This document shows positions 53,978 to 61,980 of a stretch of 64,000 nucleotides of DNA, one piece after another (position 1 is the first letter of the stretch; each line of letters begins with the position of its first letter). The DNA is from Pelagibacteraceae bacterium AG-426-G09. Its GTDB lineage: Bacteria; Pseudomonadota; Alphaproteobacteria; Pelagibacterales; Pelagibacteraceae. Under the pieces are notes generated by a model. It was not told the origin of the DNA. It worked only from the letters and a program-made list of their open reading frames with translations, and did no database searches. The position numbers and the translations under genes are program-made. The stretch covers positions 1 through 64,000 of the forward strand of contig QCNR01000005.1 in NCBI GenBank assembly GCA_003210075.1, read 5' to 3'.

Positions 53978-54945
53978 TAAAAAAAAACTATATTCCTACT
54001 ATCAATATTTCTAAAATAAATTTTGAGAATATAAGTTCAAAAAATAATAAAGTTCTGAAACAAATCCAAAAAGCTTGTATTGAAGTAGGATTTTTTCAAA
54101 TAGTTGGCCATGGAATAGAAAAAAATTTAATTCATAAGATATCTAAAACCGCGCATATATTTTTTAATTCCAAAGTAGAAAATAAATATAAATTAGCACC
54201 AAAAAAATGGAATAAATCTAACAATAATATTTATCGTGGTTATTTTCCAAGCGATGTAAATGGTAAAGAGGGATTGGATATTGGAGATCCATTGATTTCA
54301 AATTTGTTTGTTAAAAAAAATAAAAGAAAGAAGATAGAAAAATTAAATCTTTCAAAATCATTAAATAGAAATTCTATTGAGGTAATTAATAAATATTATG
54401 GAAAAATCTACAATTTGAGTGAAATGTTATTTAAAATTATTATTTCTGTATCTAAGAAAAATCCAGAATTATCAAAAGCTGCATTTCAAAGAGTAAAAAC
54501 TTTAAGCACTTTAAGGTTTAATTATTATCCAAATCAAAAAAAACCTGTTGAAATATCTAAACAAGACGGAGTAGCACTTGGATGTGAAACTCATGTAGAT
54601 AGTGGGATTTTTACAGTTCTTTATCAAGATAAAAAAGGTGGTTTACAAGTTCAAAATAGAAAAACTAAGAGATGGTATGATGTGCCTTTTAATAAAAATG
54701 CACTAGTTGTAAATACAGGTCTAGCGTTAGAATATCTTACAAATGGCAAATATAAAGCTACAAATCATAGAGTTCTCTGGAATAAATCAAAAAGATTATC
54801 AATACCATTTTTCTTTGAGCCATCATTTGATTTTAAAATGAATAAAACCTTTTTTGGTAATAAAAAATATAACAGGTATTTAGGGATTAATTACGATAAC
54901 TTCCTTAAAAATTCTCTTAAAAAATTTATTGAATACAACAGATAG
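53974..54945 (+). CDS. Isopenicillin-N-synthase-family 2OG/Fe(II) oxygenase
   Basis: A 323-residue protein of the DIOX_N plus 2OG-FeII_Oxy type. The N-terminal 'KQIQKACIEVGFFQIVGHGIE' is near 30-50. The iron ligands are His-x-Asp in 'ETHVDSGIFTVLYQD' (near 203-217) and His in 'YKATNHRVLWNKSKRLSIPFF' (near 258), with the R-x-S pair for 2-oxoglutarate. The substrate is unknown. It follows the DMT transporter with a 4-base overlap and converges directly on the CoA-binding gene. Confidence 0.82.
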   Translation: MIKKNYIPTINISKINFENISSKNNKVLKQIQKACIEVGFFQIVGHGIEKNLIHKISKTAHIFFNSKVENKYKLAPKKWNKSNNNIYRGYFPSDVNGKEGLDIGDPLISNLFVKKNKRKKIEKLNLSKSLNRNSIEVINKYYGKIYNLSEMLFKIIISVSKKNPELSKAAFQRVKTLSTLRFNYYPNQKKPVEISKQDGVALGCETHVDSGIFTVLYQDKKGGLQVQNRKTKRWYDVPFNKNALVVNTGLALEYLTNGKYKATNHRVLWNKSKRLSIPFFFEPSFDFKMNKTFFGNKKYNRYLGINYDNFLKNSLKKFIEYNR

Positions 54946-55368
54946 TTATTTTTGCATTATTCTTTCGTACTCAGTTTTAATACAAGAATTTTCTATATAA
55001 TTAGCATTAATTGATTTTGCAAATTTATTTCCATTTTTACTCGTAATGCCTAACTGTAACCAAATAGTCTTTGGATTGTAATTAATTGCCTCTTCAACAA
55101 CTTTTTCAGCTTCTGCAGATGGTCTAAAAACATCGACTATATCAATAGGTTTTTTAATTTCAGATAAATTTTTTACTGTCATCTGACCTAGTATCTCTTG
55201 ACCTGCTGCCCCAGGATTTACTGGAACTACTTCAAAACCAAACTCAAGCAGGTATTTCATAACAATATGAGAGGTTTTTTCTTTGTTTGCACTTGCGCCA
55301 ACTAATGCAATTACTTTTGAATTAGTAAAAATTTCTTTTAACTTAATGTCCTCTATTTGTGCTTCCAT
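54946..55368 (-). CDS. CoA-binding (YccU-type) protein
   Basis: A 140-residue CoA_binding_2 domain protein: 'VIALVGASANKEKTSHIVMKYLLEFGFEVVPVNPG' near 18-52, 'VDVFRPSAEAEKVVEEAI' and 'TIWLQLGIT' are standard. The family has a Rossmann fold and binds CoA; a precise role is not known. It overlaps the upstream enoyl-CoA hydratase gene by 16 bases and is the last gene of the long minus-strand operon. Confidence 0.85.
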   Translation of the reverse strand: MEAQIEDIKLKEIFTNSKVIALVGASANKEKTSHIVMKYLLEFGFEVVPVNPGAAGQEILGQMTVKNLSEIKKPIDIVDVFRPSAEAEKVVEEAINYNPKTIWLQLGITSKNGNKFAKSINANYIENSCIKTEYERIMQK

Positions 55369-56126
55369 TTAGGTTTTCTTTTTTCTAAAAATGCTGAAAT
55401 TCCCTCATGAGCATCCATGGCCATCATGTTTAATGTCATCATCTTGCTTGTATATGTATAAGCTTTTCTTAAAGGCATTTCTAATTGTTTGTAAAATGCT
55501 TGTTTACCAATTTTAATTGTTAAATTTGATTTGGAGGCAATTGTTTTCGCAATTTTTAGTACTTCTTTATCAAGTTTAGATTTTGAATAATGATCATTAA
55601 TTAAGCCTATATCTTTTGCAAAATCTGCTTTAATTGGTTCACCAGTCAAAAGCATCTTCATCATTCTTTTTCTGTGAATTTTCCTACTTACAGCAACCAT
55701 TGGTGTGCTACAGAATAAACCAATATTCACACCAGGTGTAGCAAATGTTGCATCATTTGAACTATAAGCTAAATCACAACTTGCCACTAACTGACATCCA
55801 GCTGCATAAGCTGCTCCATGAACTTTTGCAATAACTGGTTTTCTTCCTTCAACTATTTGGATCATTACTTTTGAACAAAGATTGAATAATTTTAAATATT
55901 TTGATCTTTTTTTTAATCCTCGCACTTCTTTTAAATTGTGGCCCGCACTAAATCCTTTTCCACCTCCTTCTAAAATTATTACTTTTGTATAATTATCCTT
56001 GTCTAGCTTTTTTAAAGTATTTAGTAGTGTGGTTAGTGTTTGAAAGGATAAAGAATTATAAGTTTTAGGGTCATTTATAATTACTTTTTTAACTCCAGAG
56101 CTTATTTTTTTTATTGAAATATTCAT
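55353..56126 (-). CDS. Enoyl-CoA hydratase/isomerase family protein
   Basis: A 257-residue crotonase: CoA-binding 'SLSFQTLTTL' region, oxyanion hole 'GKGFSAGHNLKEV' near 56-68 and 'KVHGAAYAAGCQLVASCDLAYSS' near 98-120. The catalytic Glu positions of true hydratases are not obvious ('GVNIGLFCSTPMVAV' replaces the usual 'PE.GL'), so it may be an isomerase or hydrolase member (ECHDC3-like). It lies 5 bp behind the GFA gene in the operon. Reaction uncertain. Confidence 0.82.
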   Translation of the reverse strand: MNISIKKISSGVKKVIINDPKTYNSLSFQTLTTLLNTLKKLDKDNYTKVIILEGGGKGFSAGHNLKEVRGLKKRSKYLKLFNLCSKVMIQIVEGRKPVIAKVHGAAYAAGCQLVASCDLAYSSNDATFATPGVNIGLFCSTPMVAVSRKIHRKRMMKMLLTGEPIKADFAKDIGLINDHYSKSKLDKEVLKIAKTIASKSNLTIKIGKQAFYKQLEMPLRKAYTYTSKMMTLNMMAMDAHEGISAFLEKRKPKWKHK

Positions 56127-56131
56127 ATATC

Positions 56132-56491
56132 TTATAATTTATCTCCATCAAAAACTGGAATATTCTTATATTCAAAAGTATTCAAATTGTCTATGCAGGC
56201 TACATTATATTCATAATTATCTGGATTAGTATAAGATCTATGATGAGTATAAATACCACAGTTTTTACAAAAGAAGTGTTCAGCGAGATATTTCTTGCCA
56301 AATTTATAAACAGTTAATTGATTTTTACCTTTTTTAATTTTTAAATTTTCTAATTTAATTTTAGCCATTATGTAACCTCTTCTTTTACATAATGAACAAT
56401 TGCATCTTACTAGTTCTTCAACTCCATTTTCTAAATTAAGTTCAATTTCAACTCTTTTGCAATGGCAGGTTAATATTTCTATTCTTTTCAA
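56132..56491 (-). CDS. GFA (CENP-V/formaldehyde-activating-like) family protein
   Basis: A 119-residue zinc-binding protein of the GFA family: CHCKR (9-13), CNCSLCKRRG (30-39) and 'HFFCKNCGIYTHH' (about 71-83) are the zinc ligands. Gfa itself binds glutathione and was linked to formaldehyde capture. Formaldehyde is a by-product of oxidative demethylation by Rieske and dimethylglycine-type enzymes in the same operon, so a role in its handling is plausible, though most GFA-family members have unknown function. It starts 2 bases after the carnitine dehydrogenase stop. Confidence 0.8.
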   Translation of the reverse strand: MKRIEILTCHCKRVEIELNLENGVEELVRCNCSLCKRRGYIMAKIKLENLKIKKGKNQLTVYKFGKKYLAEHFFCKNCGIYTHHRSYTNPDNYEYNVACIDNLNTFEYKNIPVFDGDKL

Positions 56492-56493
56492 AA

Positions 56494-57432
56494 CTACTTC
56501 CTTATTTTAATCTCGTATTTTTTTCTCATCTTTTGTAAGTTGAGCAAATACTCGTCCCTAATTTTTGCAATTGTTGCAACAGATTTTCCTTTAGCTTGCT
56601 TTCTTGTGCCAGATATTACTCGGTTTGATAATTGTTTTGAGAGTTTTGGAGCTTTAAGTTTTGTCCATGGAAGTTTTAAAGCAGGCCCAAATTGTTCTAA
56701 CATGTGTTTCATTCCAGCACTTCCACCAGCTAAATGAAATGTAAGAAAAGTACCCATCAACGACCATCTCATTCCTGGTCCATCTTCAATAGCTCTATCT
56801 AAATCTTTAGTTGACGCATAACCTTCATTTACAATGTGAAGTGCTTCTCTCCAAAGTGCTTCTTGAAGTCTATCAGATAAAAAGCCTGGTAATTCCTTTT
56901 TTAACATTATTGGATTCATAGATATAGATTCATAAAATTGTTTAGCCTTATTTAGAGTCTTCATGCTTGTTTTTTTTCCTGGAACAATTTCTACGCCAGG
57001 CAACATATAAACTGGATTAAAAGGATGGGCAATTATTGCTCTTGAGGGATTTTTGCATTTTGAATAAATCTTTGATGGCAGTAGTCCCGACGAGCTCGAA
57101 GAAATAATTGCATTAGATTTAGAATATTTACCAATTAACTCCATTAGTTTAGTTTTTAATTTATAATTTTCTGGAGCGCACTCTTGAATAAAATCTGCAT
57201 TTTTTAATGCATCTTCTATATCTGTAACATAACTAAAATTCGTTAAATTTAATTTATTTTTATTAAATAGTTTTTTTACAAATGGCCATGCTCTTTTAAC
57301 TTCTAAAATAACTTTTTTCTTTAATTTTGGGTCTGTATCATAAACAATAACTTTTTTATTATGTGCAAGAAATCTTACAATCCATCCTGATCCTATTACG
57401 CCAGCACCGATTACAGCAATTTTATTTATCAT
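56494..57432 (-). CDS. L-carnitine 3-dehydrogenase-like 3-hydroxyacyl-CoA dehydrogenase
   Basis: A 312-residue 3HCDH-family enzyme: NAD motif VIGAGVIGSGWIVRFLA (6-22), 'ADFIQECAPENYKLK' near 93-107, 'SSSSSGLLPSKI' and 'HPFNPVYMLPGVEIVPGKKTS' near 137-157, with the catalytic His before PFNP, then 'GPGMRWSLMGTFLTFHLAGG' near 228-247. The 'GWIVRFL' and 'GMRWSxMG' features and length fit L-carnitine dehydrogenase, which makes 3-dehydrocarnitine for the BKACE enzyme at 46975. Generic 3-hydroxyacid dehydrogenase is the alternative. It starts on the base after the previous gene's stop. Confidence 0.8.
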   Translation of the reverse strand: MINKIAVIGAGVIGSGWIVRFLAHNKKVIVYDTDPKLKKKVILEVKRAWPFVKKLFNKNKLNLTNFSYVTDIEDALKNADFIQECAPENYKLKTKLMELIGKYSKSNAIISSSSSGLLPSKIYSKCKNPSRAIIAHPFNPVYMLPGVEIVPGKKTSMKTLNKAKQFYESISMNPIMLKKELPGFLSDRLQEALWREALHIVNEGYASTKDLDRAIEDGPGMRWSLMGTFLTFHLAGGSAGMKHMLEQFGPALKLPWTKLKAPKLSKQLSNRVISGTRKQAKGKSVATIAKIRDEYLLNLQKMRKKYEIKIRK

Positions 57433-58284
57433 TTAATCAGCTAATCCATCTGATCTAGCTATATTTCTTTCAATATGTATTGGTAAAACTTTTCCATATA
57501 TAGCTTTTGAATGTTCTGGGGTGTTTACTCTCCATGGGTCTAATACATAAGCAGGTATACACATGTATCTTGATTTCTTACCCTCTACTTTTGTTACCCT
57601 ATGCAATGTAAATCTTCCTTTAAATATTTGAAGATCGCCCGGTTCCAATTTTAATTGTTTTACTCTTGTTCTGTCACCATTTATAACTTTTTTAACTTCA
57701 TCAAAGTTTTCGTTGCCTGGTTCTCGAATATTAGGACAATATTCGAATATTCCACCTTTTTCAGGCTTCTGAATCATTAAACTTAAAGTAAATTCACAAC
57801 TATCAAAATGCCAAGGAAGTATTCCATTTGGCTTCATTACATTATAAGCATGACATGCTAGAGGATCAGCCCATCTATAAATTGGTGACACACCAAGACA
57901 TGCAGATACAAAATTCAACAATTCATTTGTCTCATATAAATATTTCATTTCAGATTTTTTTGGAAAGCAATCAGAATTTAAATAACCATTATATCTATTC
58001 ATAAAAATTCTTTTTGGATGATCTTTGGGTAAAGTTGCGTCATCTTTTGAGTACAAATAAGCATTTATATTTTCTTTTGACATATAAACTTCATCTAATT
58101 GTTTTTCTAATTCTGAATTCATTATTTCTAATGATTTTGGCAAAATAAAATTGGGTATTGTTGAACAACTAGTTTCATCTAGCTCTTTTTTACATTTTTT
58201 AATAAGGTTTTTAATTGAAGGGGAATTTAAATTGTGAATTGGGTATTTATCTAAATCAACTATAGATTTAAGTCTTTCGTTCAC
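57433..58284 (-). CDS. HalD/BesD (ArpA)-like 2OG/Fe(II) hydroxylase
   Basis: A 283-residue cupin-type oxygenase. The iron motif is His-x-Asp in 'LPWHFDSCEFTLSLMIQ' near 176-192, with a second His in 'FKGRFTLHRVTKVEG' near 234 and Arg following. It resembles the HalD/BesD amino-acid halogenase family, in which halogenases have Gly in place of the Asp. The Asp is present here, so hydroxylation is expected rather than halogenation. It overlaps the nucleotidyltransferase gene by 4 bases. The substrate may be an amino acid or amine; unknown. Confidence 0.65.
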   Translation of the reverse strand: MNERLKSIVDLDKYPIHNLNSPSIKNLIKKCKKELDETSCSTIPNFILPKSLEIMNSELEKQLDEVYMSKENINAYLYSKDDATLPKDHPKRIFMNRYNGYLNSDCFPKKSEMKYLYETNELLNFVSACLGVSPIYRWADPLACHAYNVMKPNGILPWHFDSCEFTLSLMIQKPEKGGIFEYCPNIREPGNENFDEVKKVINGDRTRVKQLKLEPGDLQIFKGRFTLHRVTKVEGKKSRYMCIPAYVLDPWRVNTPEHSKAIYGKVLPIHIERNIARSDGLAD

Positions 58285-58655
58285 TTTAGATCACCATCCT
58301 CTCGCATTTTTGCTCTAATCTTTGTTGCAGAAATTTTTTGAATTTCCTCAGGTAAAACTATTTCCTCAATTTTATACCCAACACCTCTTCCGTAACAAAT
58401 ATTAGTTATATTAGGCACAAGTATAATTTTAAATCTACCCTCAAATTCAGGATTTAACCTTTCCTCTATTTTATTTTTTACTGTTTCGAAATCAAAAGGA
58501 TTATCATCAACTCCTTGAACATCTCTTATTTGAATACAAACCTGACCTGTTTTTTTAATTATTTCCTTGAATAAAGTATAGTGACCATCATGAAAAGGTT
58601 GCCATCTTCCTAACATTTGTGCTGTTGGTTTTTTATTGTCCCACTGATATGTCAT
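58281..58655 (-). CDS. Cytidylyl/adenylyltransferase-like protein (HxGH type)
   Basis: A 124-residue nucleotidyltransferase-fold protein: 'GRWQPFHDGHYTLFKEIIKKTG' near 17-38 contains the HxGH site (HDGH) and 'KISATKIRAKM' near 108-118 is the ISSTxIR-like motif. Such enzymes add AMP or CMP to a phosphorylated acceptor. It is locked in a three-gene unit by 4-base overlaps with an APS-kinase-like gene upstream and the 2OG hydroxylase downstream, suggesting activation of a small molecule. Acceptor unknown. Confidence 0.7.
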   Translation of the reverse strand: MTYQWDNKKPTAQMLGRWQPFHDGHYTLFKEIIKKTGQVCIQIRDVQGVDDNPFDFETVKNKIEERLNPEFEGRFKIILVPNITNICYGRGVGYKIEEIVLPEEIQKISATKIRAKMREDGDLK

Positions 58656-59062
58656 TTAATTATCTCCTTATGAATTTTTTGCACCCAATTTTTTGCATCG
58701 AATGTATCTACTTTAATATTAAAATTTTCTGGCTTAACAAACATTTGATTTGTGTCATCAAATCTACCTTTTTCAATAGTATCCATCCAAATTGTAAAAT
58801 CTGCTCCAAATAATTTTCTTGCTTCTTTGGTCGGGCAAACAAAATCTGCCACAACATAATTGCCTTCATCTCTTAGTTTTTTTGCTAAATTCCTCATTCT
58901 ATTTGCTTGTCTAACTCTTCCTTCAGCTGAAAAATCCCAATCATTATATTCAGTTCTTATTTTATCAGCATTTAACCACTTTGCATCTAATAGAGGCACT
59001 AATTCTTTTGCCAATGTAGTTTTACCCGATCCAGGCAAACCCATTATTAAAATAATTTTCAT
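58652..59062 (-). CDS. APS-kinase-like P-loop kinase
   Basis: A 136-residue kinase with Walker A GLPGSGKTTLAKELV (8-22), 'WLNADKIRTEYNDWDFSAEGR' near 29-49, in which the D-x-x-R and 'DFS..GR' resemble adenylyl-sulfate kinase, and 'GNYVVADFVCPTKEARKLFG' near 66-85. It is shorter than classical CysC (about 200) and lacks a visible PAPS-handling tail. SAR11 generally lacks assimilatory sulfate reduction, so it may phosphorylate something else before the neighbouring nucleotidyltransferase acts. It is coupled to DddP-like upstream (TAATG) and to the nucleotidyltransferase (ATGA). Confidence 0.65.
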   Translation of the reverse strand: MKIILIMGLPGSGKTTLAKELVPLLDAKWLNADKIRTEYNDWDFSAEGRVRQANRMRNLAKKLRDEGNYVVADFVCPTKEARKLFGADFTIWMDTIEKGRFDDTNQMFVKPENFNIKVDTFDAKNWVQKIHKEIIK

Positions 59063-60297
59063 TAAATTTTTTCTAATGGATGATGAGACATCAGCTCTAA
59101 TCCATTTTCTCCAACTAAATATTGCTGTTCAAGTTTTACACCTTCTTTCCCACCAACTTTGCCGATATAACTTTCAAGTGTAATAGTCATATTTTTTTCA
59201 AAACTGCCACCTTGTTCTCCTCCATCAGTTGGATATCTTAATTGAGGCCACTCGTCACAAAGACCAATGCCATGAAGCATACATGAATATCTATTTCCAT
59301 AATATTCTTCTGGCAATACCCAAGATTTGCTCACAAACTCTTTAAAAGTCATACCAGGTTTAATTAATCTCGAATTATGATCAATCTGATCCATTGCCAT
59401 AGAATATAATTTTTTTTGATTATCATTAAATTTATGACCAACTACAAAAGTTCTAGAAATATCTGCACAATATCCATAAGGGCCTACCATATCAGTATCA
59501 AATGCTACGATTTCTCCATTTTGCATTACCTTATTACTACTCTCTTGCATCCAGGGATTTGTTCTTTCGCCTGATGAAAGTATTCTGCATTCAATCCATT
59601 CTCCACCATACTCTATGTTTGTTTTATGTAATATTGACCAAAGCTCATCTTCGGTCATTCCTGGTTTTAATTCTTCTCTCATTTTTCTTACACCGATTTC
59701 AGCAACATCTATTGCAGATTTCATACATTTTAGTTCTTCTTGTGATTTAATTACCCTCGCTTGTTCAAGAATTAATTTTGCATCCACGACATTTATACCT
59801 TCTTTATTAAGGTCACTAACCGCAGGTCCATTTAAAACATCAATTGCAACTTTTTTACTTTTAAAATATTTATTTGAAAGATCTTTAATTTCTTTAATCC
59901 ATTTTTTTAATTGTAAATCTGCTTGATCTCCATTGCTGAAATAATCCCAAGTTATTGCTGGCCTTATTTCATCTATTAAATTTAAATGTTTTGACAAAAT
60001 TTCACAGTTAAAATATTCATATAAAATTGTTGGTCCATGCAATGGAATAAAACAATATCTTGTAAGATTATGCATATTATAAACACTCATGTTTACAGTA
60101 TCTAGTGCATATCTAACATTTACAGGGTCGAATAAAATACAAGCCTCTAGATTATTTTTTTCTAATTCTTTTTTGACTCTATCCAATCTATAAAGTCTTA
60201 GATTATCAAAATTAATTTCATCTTCTCTCAGTCTTTTTTTTGTAAGAAATTTATGATTTGATTTTGTCTCTGGAGCTATCTTTCTTTTAAATCTCAT
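59062..60297 (-). CDS. dddP: DddP-like DMSP lyase of the M24 family
   Basis: A 411-residue M24-fold protein. Metal ligands Asp267 and Asp269 (AFDTDM), Asp279 (CADISRTF), His342 (MLHGIGLCDEW), Glu375 (TLESYIG) and Glu390 (KLEQQYL) are all present. Segments 'LFDPVNVRYALDTVNM', 'GGEWIECRILSSGERTNPW' and 'LHGIGLCDEWPQLRYP' are close to what I recall of Roseobacter DddP, which cleaves DMSP to DMS and acrylate. An AcuI-type acryloyl-CoA reductase lies at 28691. A relative that hydrolyses another small solute is the alternative. Confidence 0.7.
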   Translation of the reverse strand: MRFKRKIAPETKSNHKFLTKKRLREDEINFDNLRLYRLDRVKKELEKNNLEACILFDPVNVRYALDTVNMSVYNMHNLTRYCFIPLHGPTILYEYFNCEILSKHLNLIDEIRPAITWDYFSNGDQADLQLKKWIKEIKDLSNKYFKSKKVAIDVLNGPAVSDLNKEGINVVDAKLILEQARVIKSQEELKCMKSAIDVAEIGVRKMREELKPGMTEDELWSILHKTNIEYGGEWIECRILSSGERTNPWMQESSNKVMQNGEIVAFDTDMVGPYGYCADISRTFVVGHKFNDNQKKLYSMAMDQIDHNSRLIKPGMTFKEFVSKSWVLPEEYYGNRYSCMLHGIGLCDEWPQLRYPTDGGEQGGSFEKNMTITLESYIGKVGGKEGVKLEQQYLVGENGLELMSHHPLEKI

Positions 60298-60316
60298 ATC
60301 AAATTACTCATGTTTA

Positions 60317-60730
60317 TTAATTAAAAGTATATAAAGTATAATCAGCCACAAGTTCTTCTCCTGCTTCAATATCTCTAGTTGATACGATAAACATATACTT
60401 TGCTTCTGGTTTTTCCTTTAAATTAAAATATAAATTTTCTCTGTCGTTTTTTCCATCTTTAAGTGGTTCAATTTTTTTAGTTGGATCAATTTCATCTCCA
60501 AAATTAAATTTAGGTATTACATCAGATACCATTTTCATTATATTTGATTCCTTGGAGTGATTGTAAAAACCTCCTAATGGAGTTCGAATATATTTTCCTT
60601 CAAACATCTCGTCTCTAATATGGGTTAAACCAATAAAAGAATTTTTCTTAATTTTTATGGTCGCAAATAATCCTAAACCTTCAATCTTTGAACTTTTTAT
60701 TGTTAATTCATTTGGTAAAGGTCTATACAT
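60317..60730 (-). CDS. SET-domain protein
   Basis: A 137-residue SET domain: 'IKSSKIEGLGLFATIKIKKNSFIG' near 11-34 (the G-x-G-L-F-A motif), 'YNHSKESNI' near 56 (equivalent to the NHS core), and 'TRDIEAGEELVADYTLY' near 118-134 (GEEL.xDY, the cofactor and active-site Tyr). SET domains methylate lysines with SAM. The target in bacteria is usually unknown, sometimes ribosomal or cytochrome-like proteins. It lies between the Rieske oxygenase (1 base gap) and DddP-like genes, so it may modify one of them. Inference only. Confidence 0.8.
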   Translation of the reverse strand: MYRPLPNELTIKSSKIEGLGLFATIKIKKNSFIGLTHIRDEMFEGKYIRTPLGGFYNHSKESNIMKMVSDVIPKFNFGDEIDPTKKIEPLKDGKNDRENLYFNLKEKPEAKYMFIVSTRDIEAGEELVADYTLYTFN

Positions 60731-60731
60731 T

Positions 60732-61907
60732 TTACTCCAAATTTTTAGCTACCCATTTGTGAAAATGGTGTGTCGGATTATCCATTATTGGTGAGAAATT
60801 TCCACCATTATATGATGGTGAATTTCTTCCATCCTGCATTCCCTCAATGATATTGAGGTCTTCTGTTTGAATACTTTTCCACAAATTATAATTTTGTTTT
60901 CTAAGAGATTTGTATTTACTGGAATTTGCTGCTTTTTCTCCTACATAATAAATTTCCATGTGTTCTTTTGTATATTTATGATCTACTGGTTCTAACCAAT
61001 AAGCATAAAAATGATCTTTATGTATTCCAAGCATTACATTTGGAAATAATGCAATATATTCTGCAATATGCTCTTGATCTTTAGGCCAATTGGGAAAACA
61101 TGGAAATTTTTCTTTTCCTTTAAGTCTTGGATTGTAGACTTTCGTTCCTTGTCCAGCAAACCGATTGGGCAATCCTTGTATATGATAATGATCCTCTATT
61201 TTTGAATAAGAGTTTAAGCCTGGATGAACCCATGGTAAATGATAACTTTCACAGTAATTTTCAATGGCAAATTTCCAGTTACAATTAGCATTCAAATTAA
61301 AATATCCATAGTCATTTGAGTAAACCATTAATTCTCTATCTTTAACTGGCCAAAATTTTTCCCATCTATCACTCAATGGTTTAATATATTCCTCAAACTC
61401 TATTTCATTTTTATTTAAATTAATGAAAATCATATCGAGCCATACGTAAGATTTTACCTCCTTTAAACCGCTTTTAGATTTATCAAATTTTTCACAATCA
61501 TGTTTGTTCATTCCGCCTATATGAGGTGTGGCAATTAAATTACCTTTTGTATCATATGACCAGGAATGATATGGGCATCTAATTACAGTTTTAATTTTAC
61601 ATTCTTTTTGCAAAATTTTATATCCTCTATGACTACATACGTTATGAAAAACTCTTACTTTATCTTCTTTATCTCTTAAAATAATTAACGGAATTCCCAA
61701 AAGATCAAAAGGTTTTGCGTCACCTTTTTTAGGAATGGCGCTTGATACTCCAATAACTACCCATTTATCCTCAAATAATTTTTTTCTTTCAAGTTTTGTA
61801 TATCTTTCACTTGTGTAACATTCATTTGGAAGTCCATGTGAGTCTTCAATTGGATTGCTTACAACATCTAATTTTTTTTTGTCAATTATTTCATAAATTT
61901 CAGACAT
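60732..61907 (-). CDS. Rieske non-heme iron oxygenase, GbcA/CntA-like
   Basis: A 391-residue alpha subunit. Rieske ligands are Cys91-x-His93 and Cys111-x2-His114 (CSHRG, CPYHSW). In the catalytic domain 'NWKFAIENYCESYHLPWVHPG' (210-230) the mononuclear iron His are 223 and 228; the residue at the usual bridging Asp position is Glu220, as reported for CntA-type carnitine oxygenase. Members demethylate glycine betaine (GbcA), stachydrine or carnitine. The neighbouring DMGDH-like gene favours glycine betaine. No reductase gene (GbcB/CntB) is visible nearby. Its start overlaps the ancestral stop of the methyltransferase. Confidence 0.8.
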   Translation of the reverse strand: MSEIYEIIDKKKLDVVSNPIEDSHGLPNECYTSERYTKLERKKLFEDKWVVIGVSSAIPKKGDAKPFDLLGIPLIILRDKEDKVRVFHNVCSHRGYKILQKECKIKTVIRCPYHSWSYDTKGNLIATPHIGGMNKHDCEKFDKSKSGLKEVKSYVWLDMIFINLNKNEIEFEEYIKPLSDRWEKFWPVKDRELMVYSNDYGYFNLNANCNWKFAIENYCESYHLPWVHPGLNSYSKIEDHYHIQGLPNRFAGQGTKVYNPRLKGKEKFPCFPNWPKDQEHIAEYIALFPNVMLGIHKDHFYAYWLEPVDHKYTKEHMEIYYVGEKAANSSKYKSLRKQNYNLWKSIQTEDLNIIEGMQDGRNSPSYNGGNFSPIMDNPTHHFHKWVAKNLE

Positions 61908-61980
61908 TATTTTATAACCTCATACAAACCAAGCCATGCATTTACATCTTTGCTTGCAATATAATCCGACTTAAAAAATT

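Noticed and set aside
59502-59926. Two plus-strand frames of 82 and 103 codons
   Set aside because: They are antisense to the well-supported DddP-like gene and lack recognisable features.
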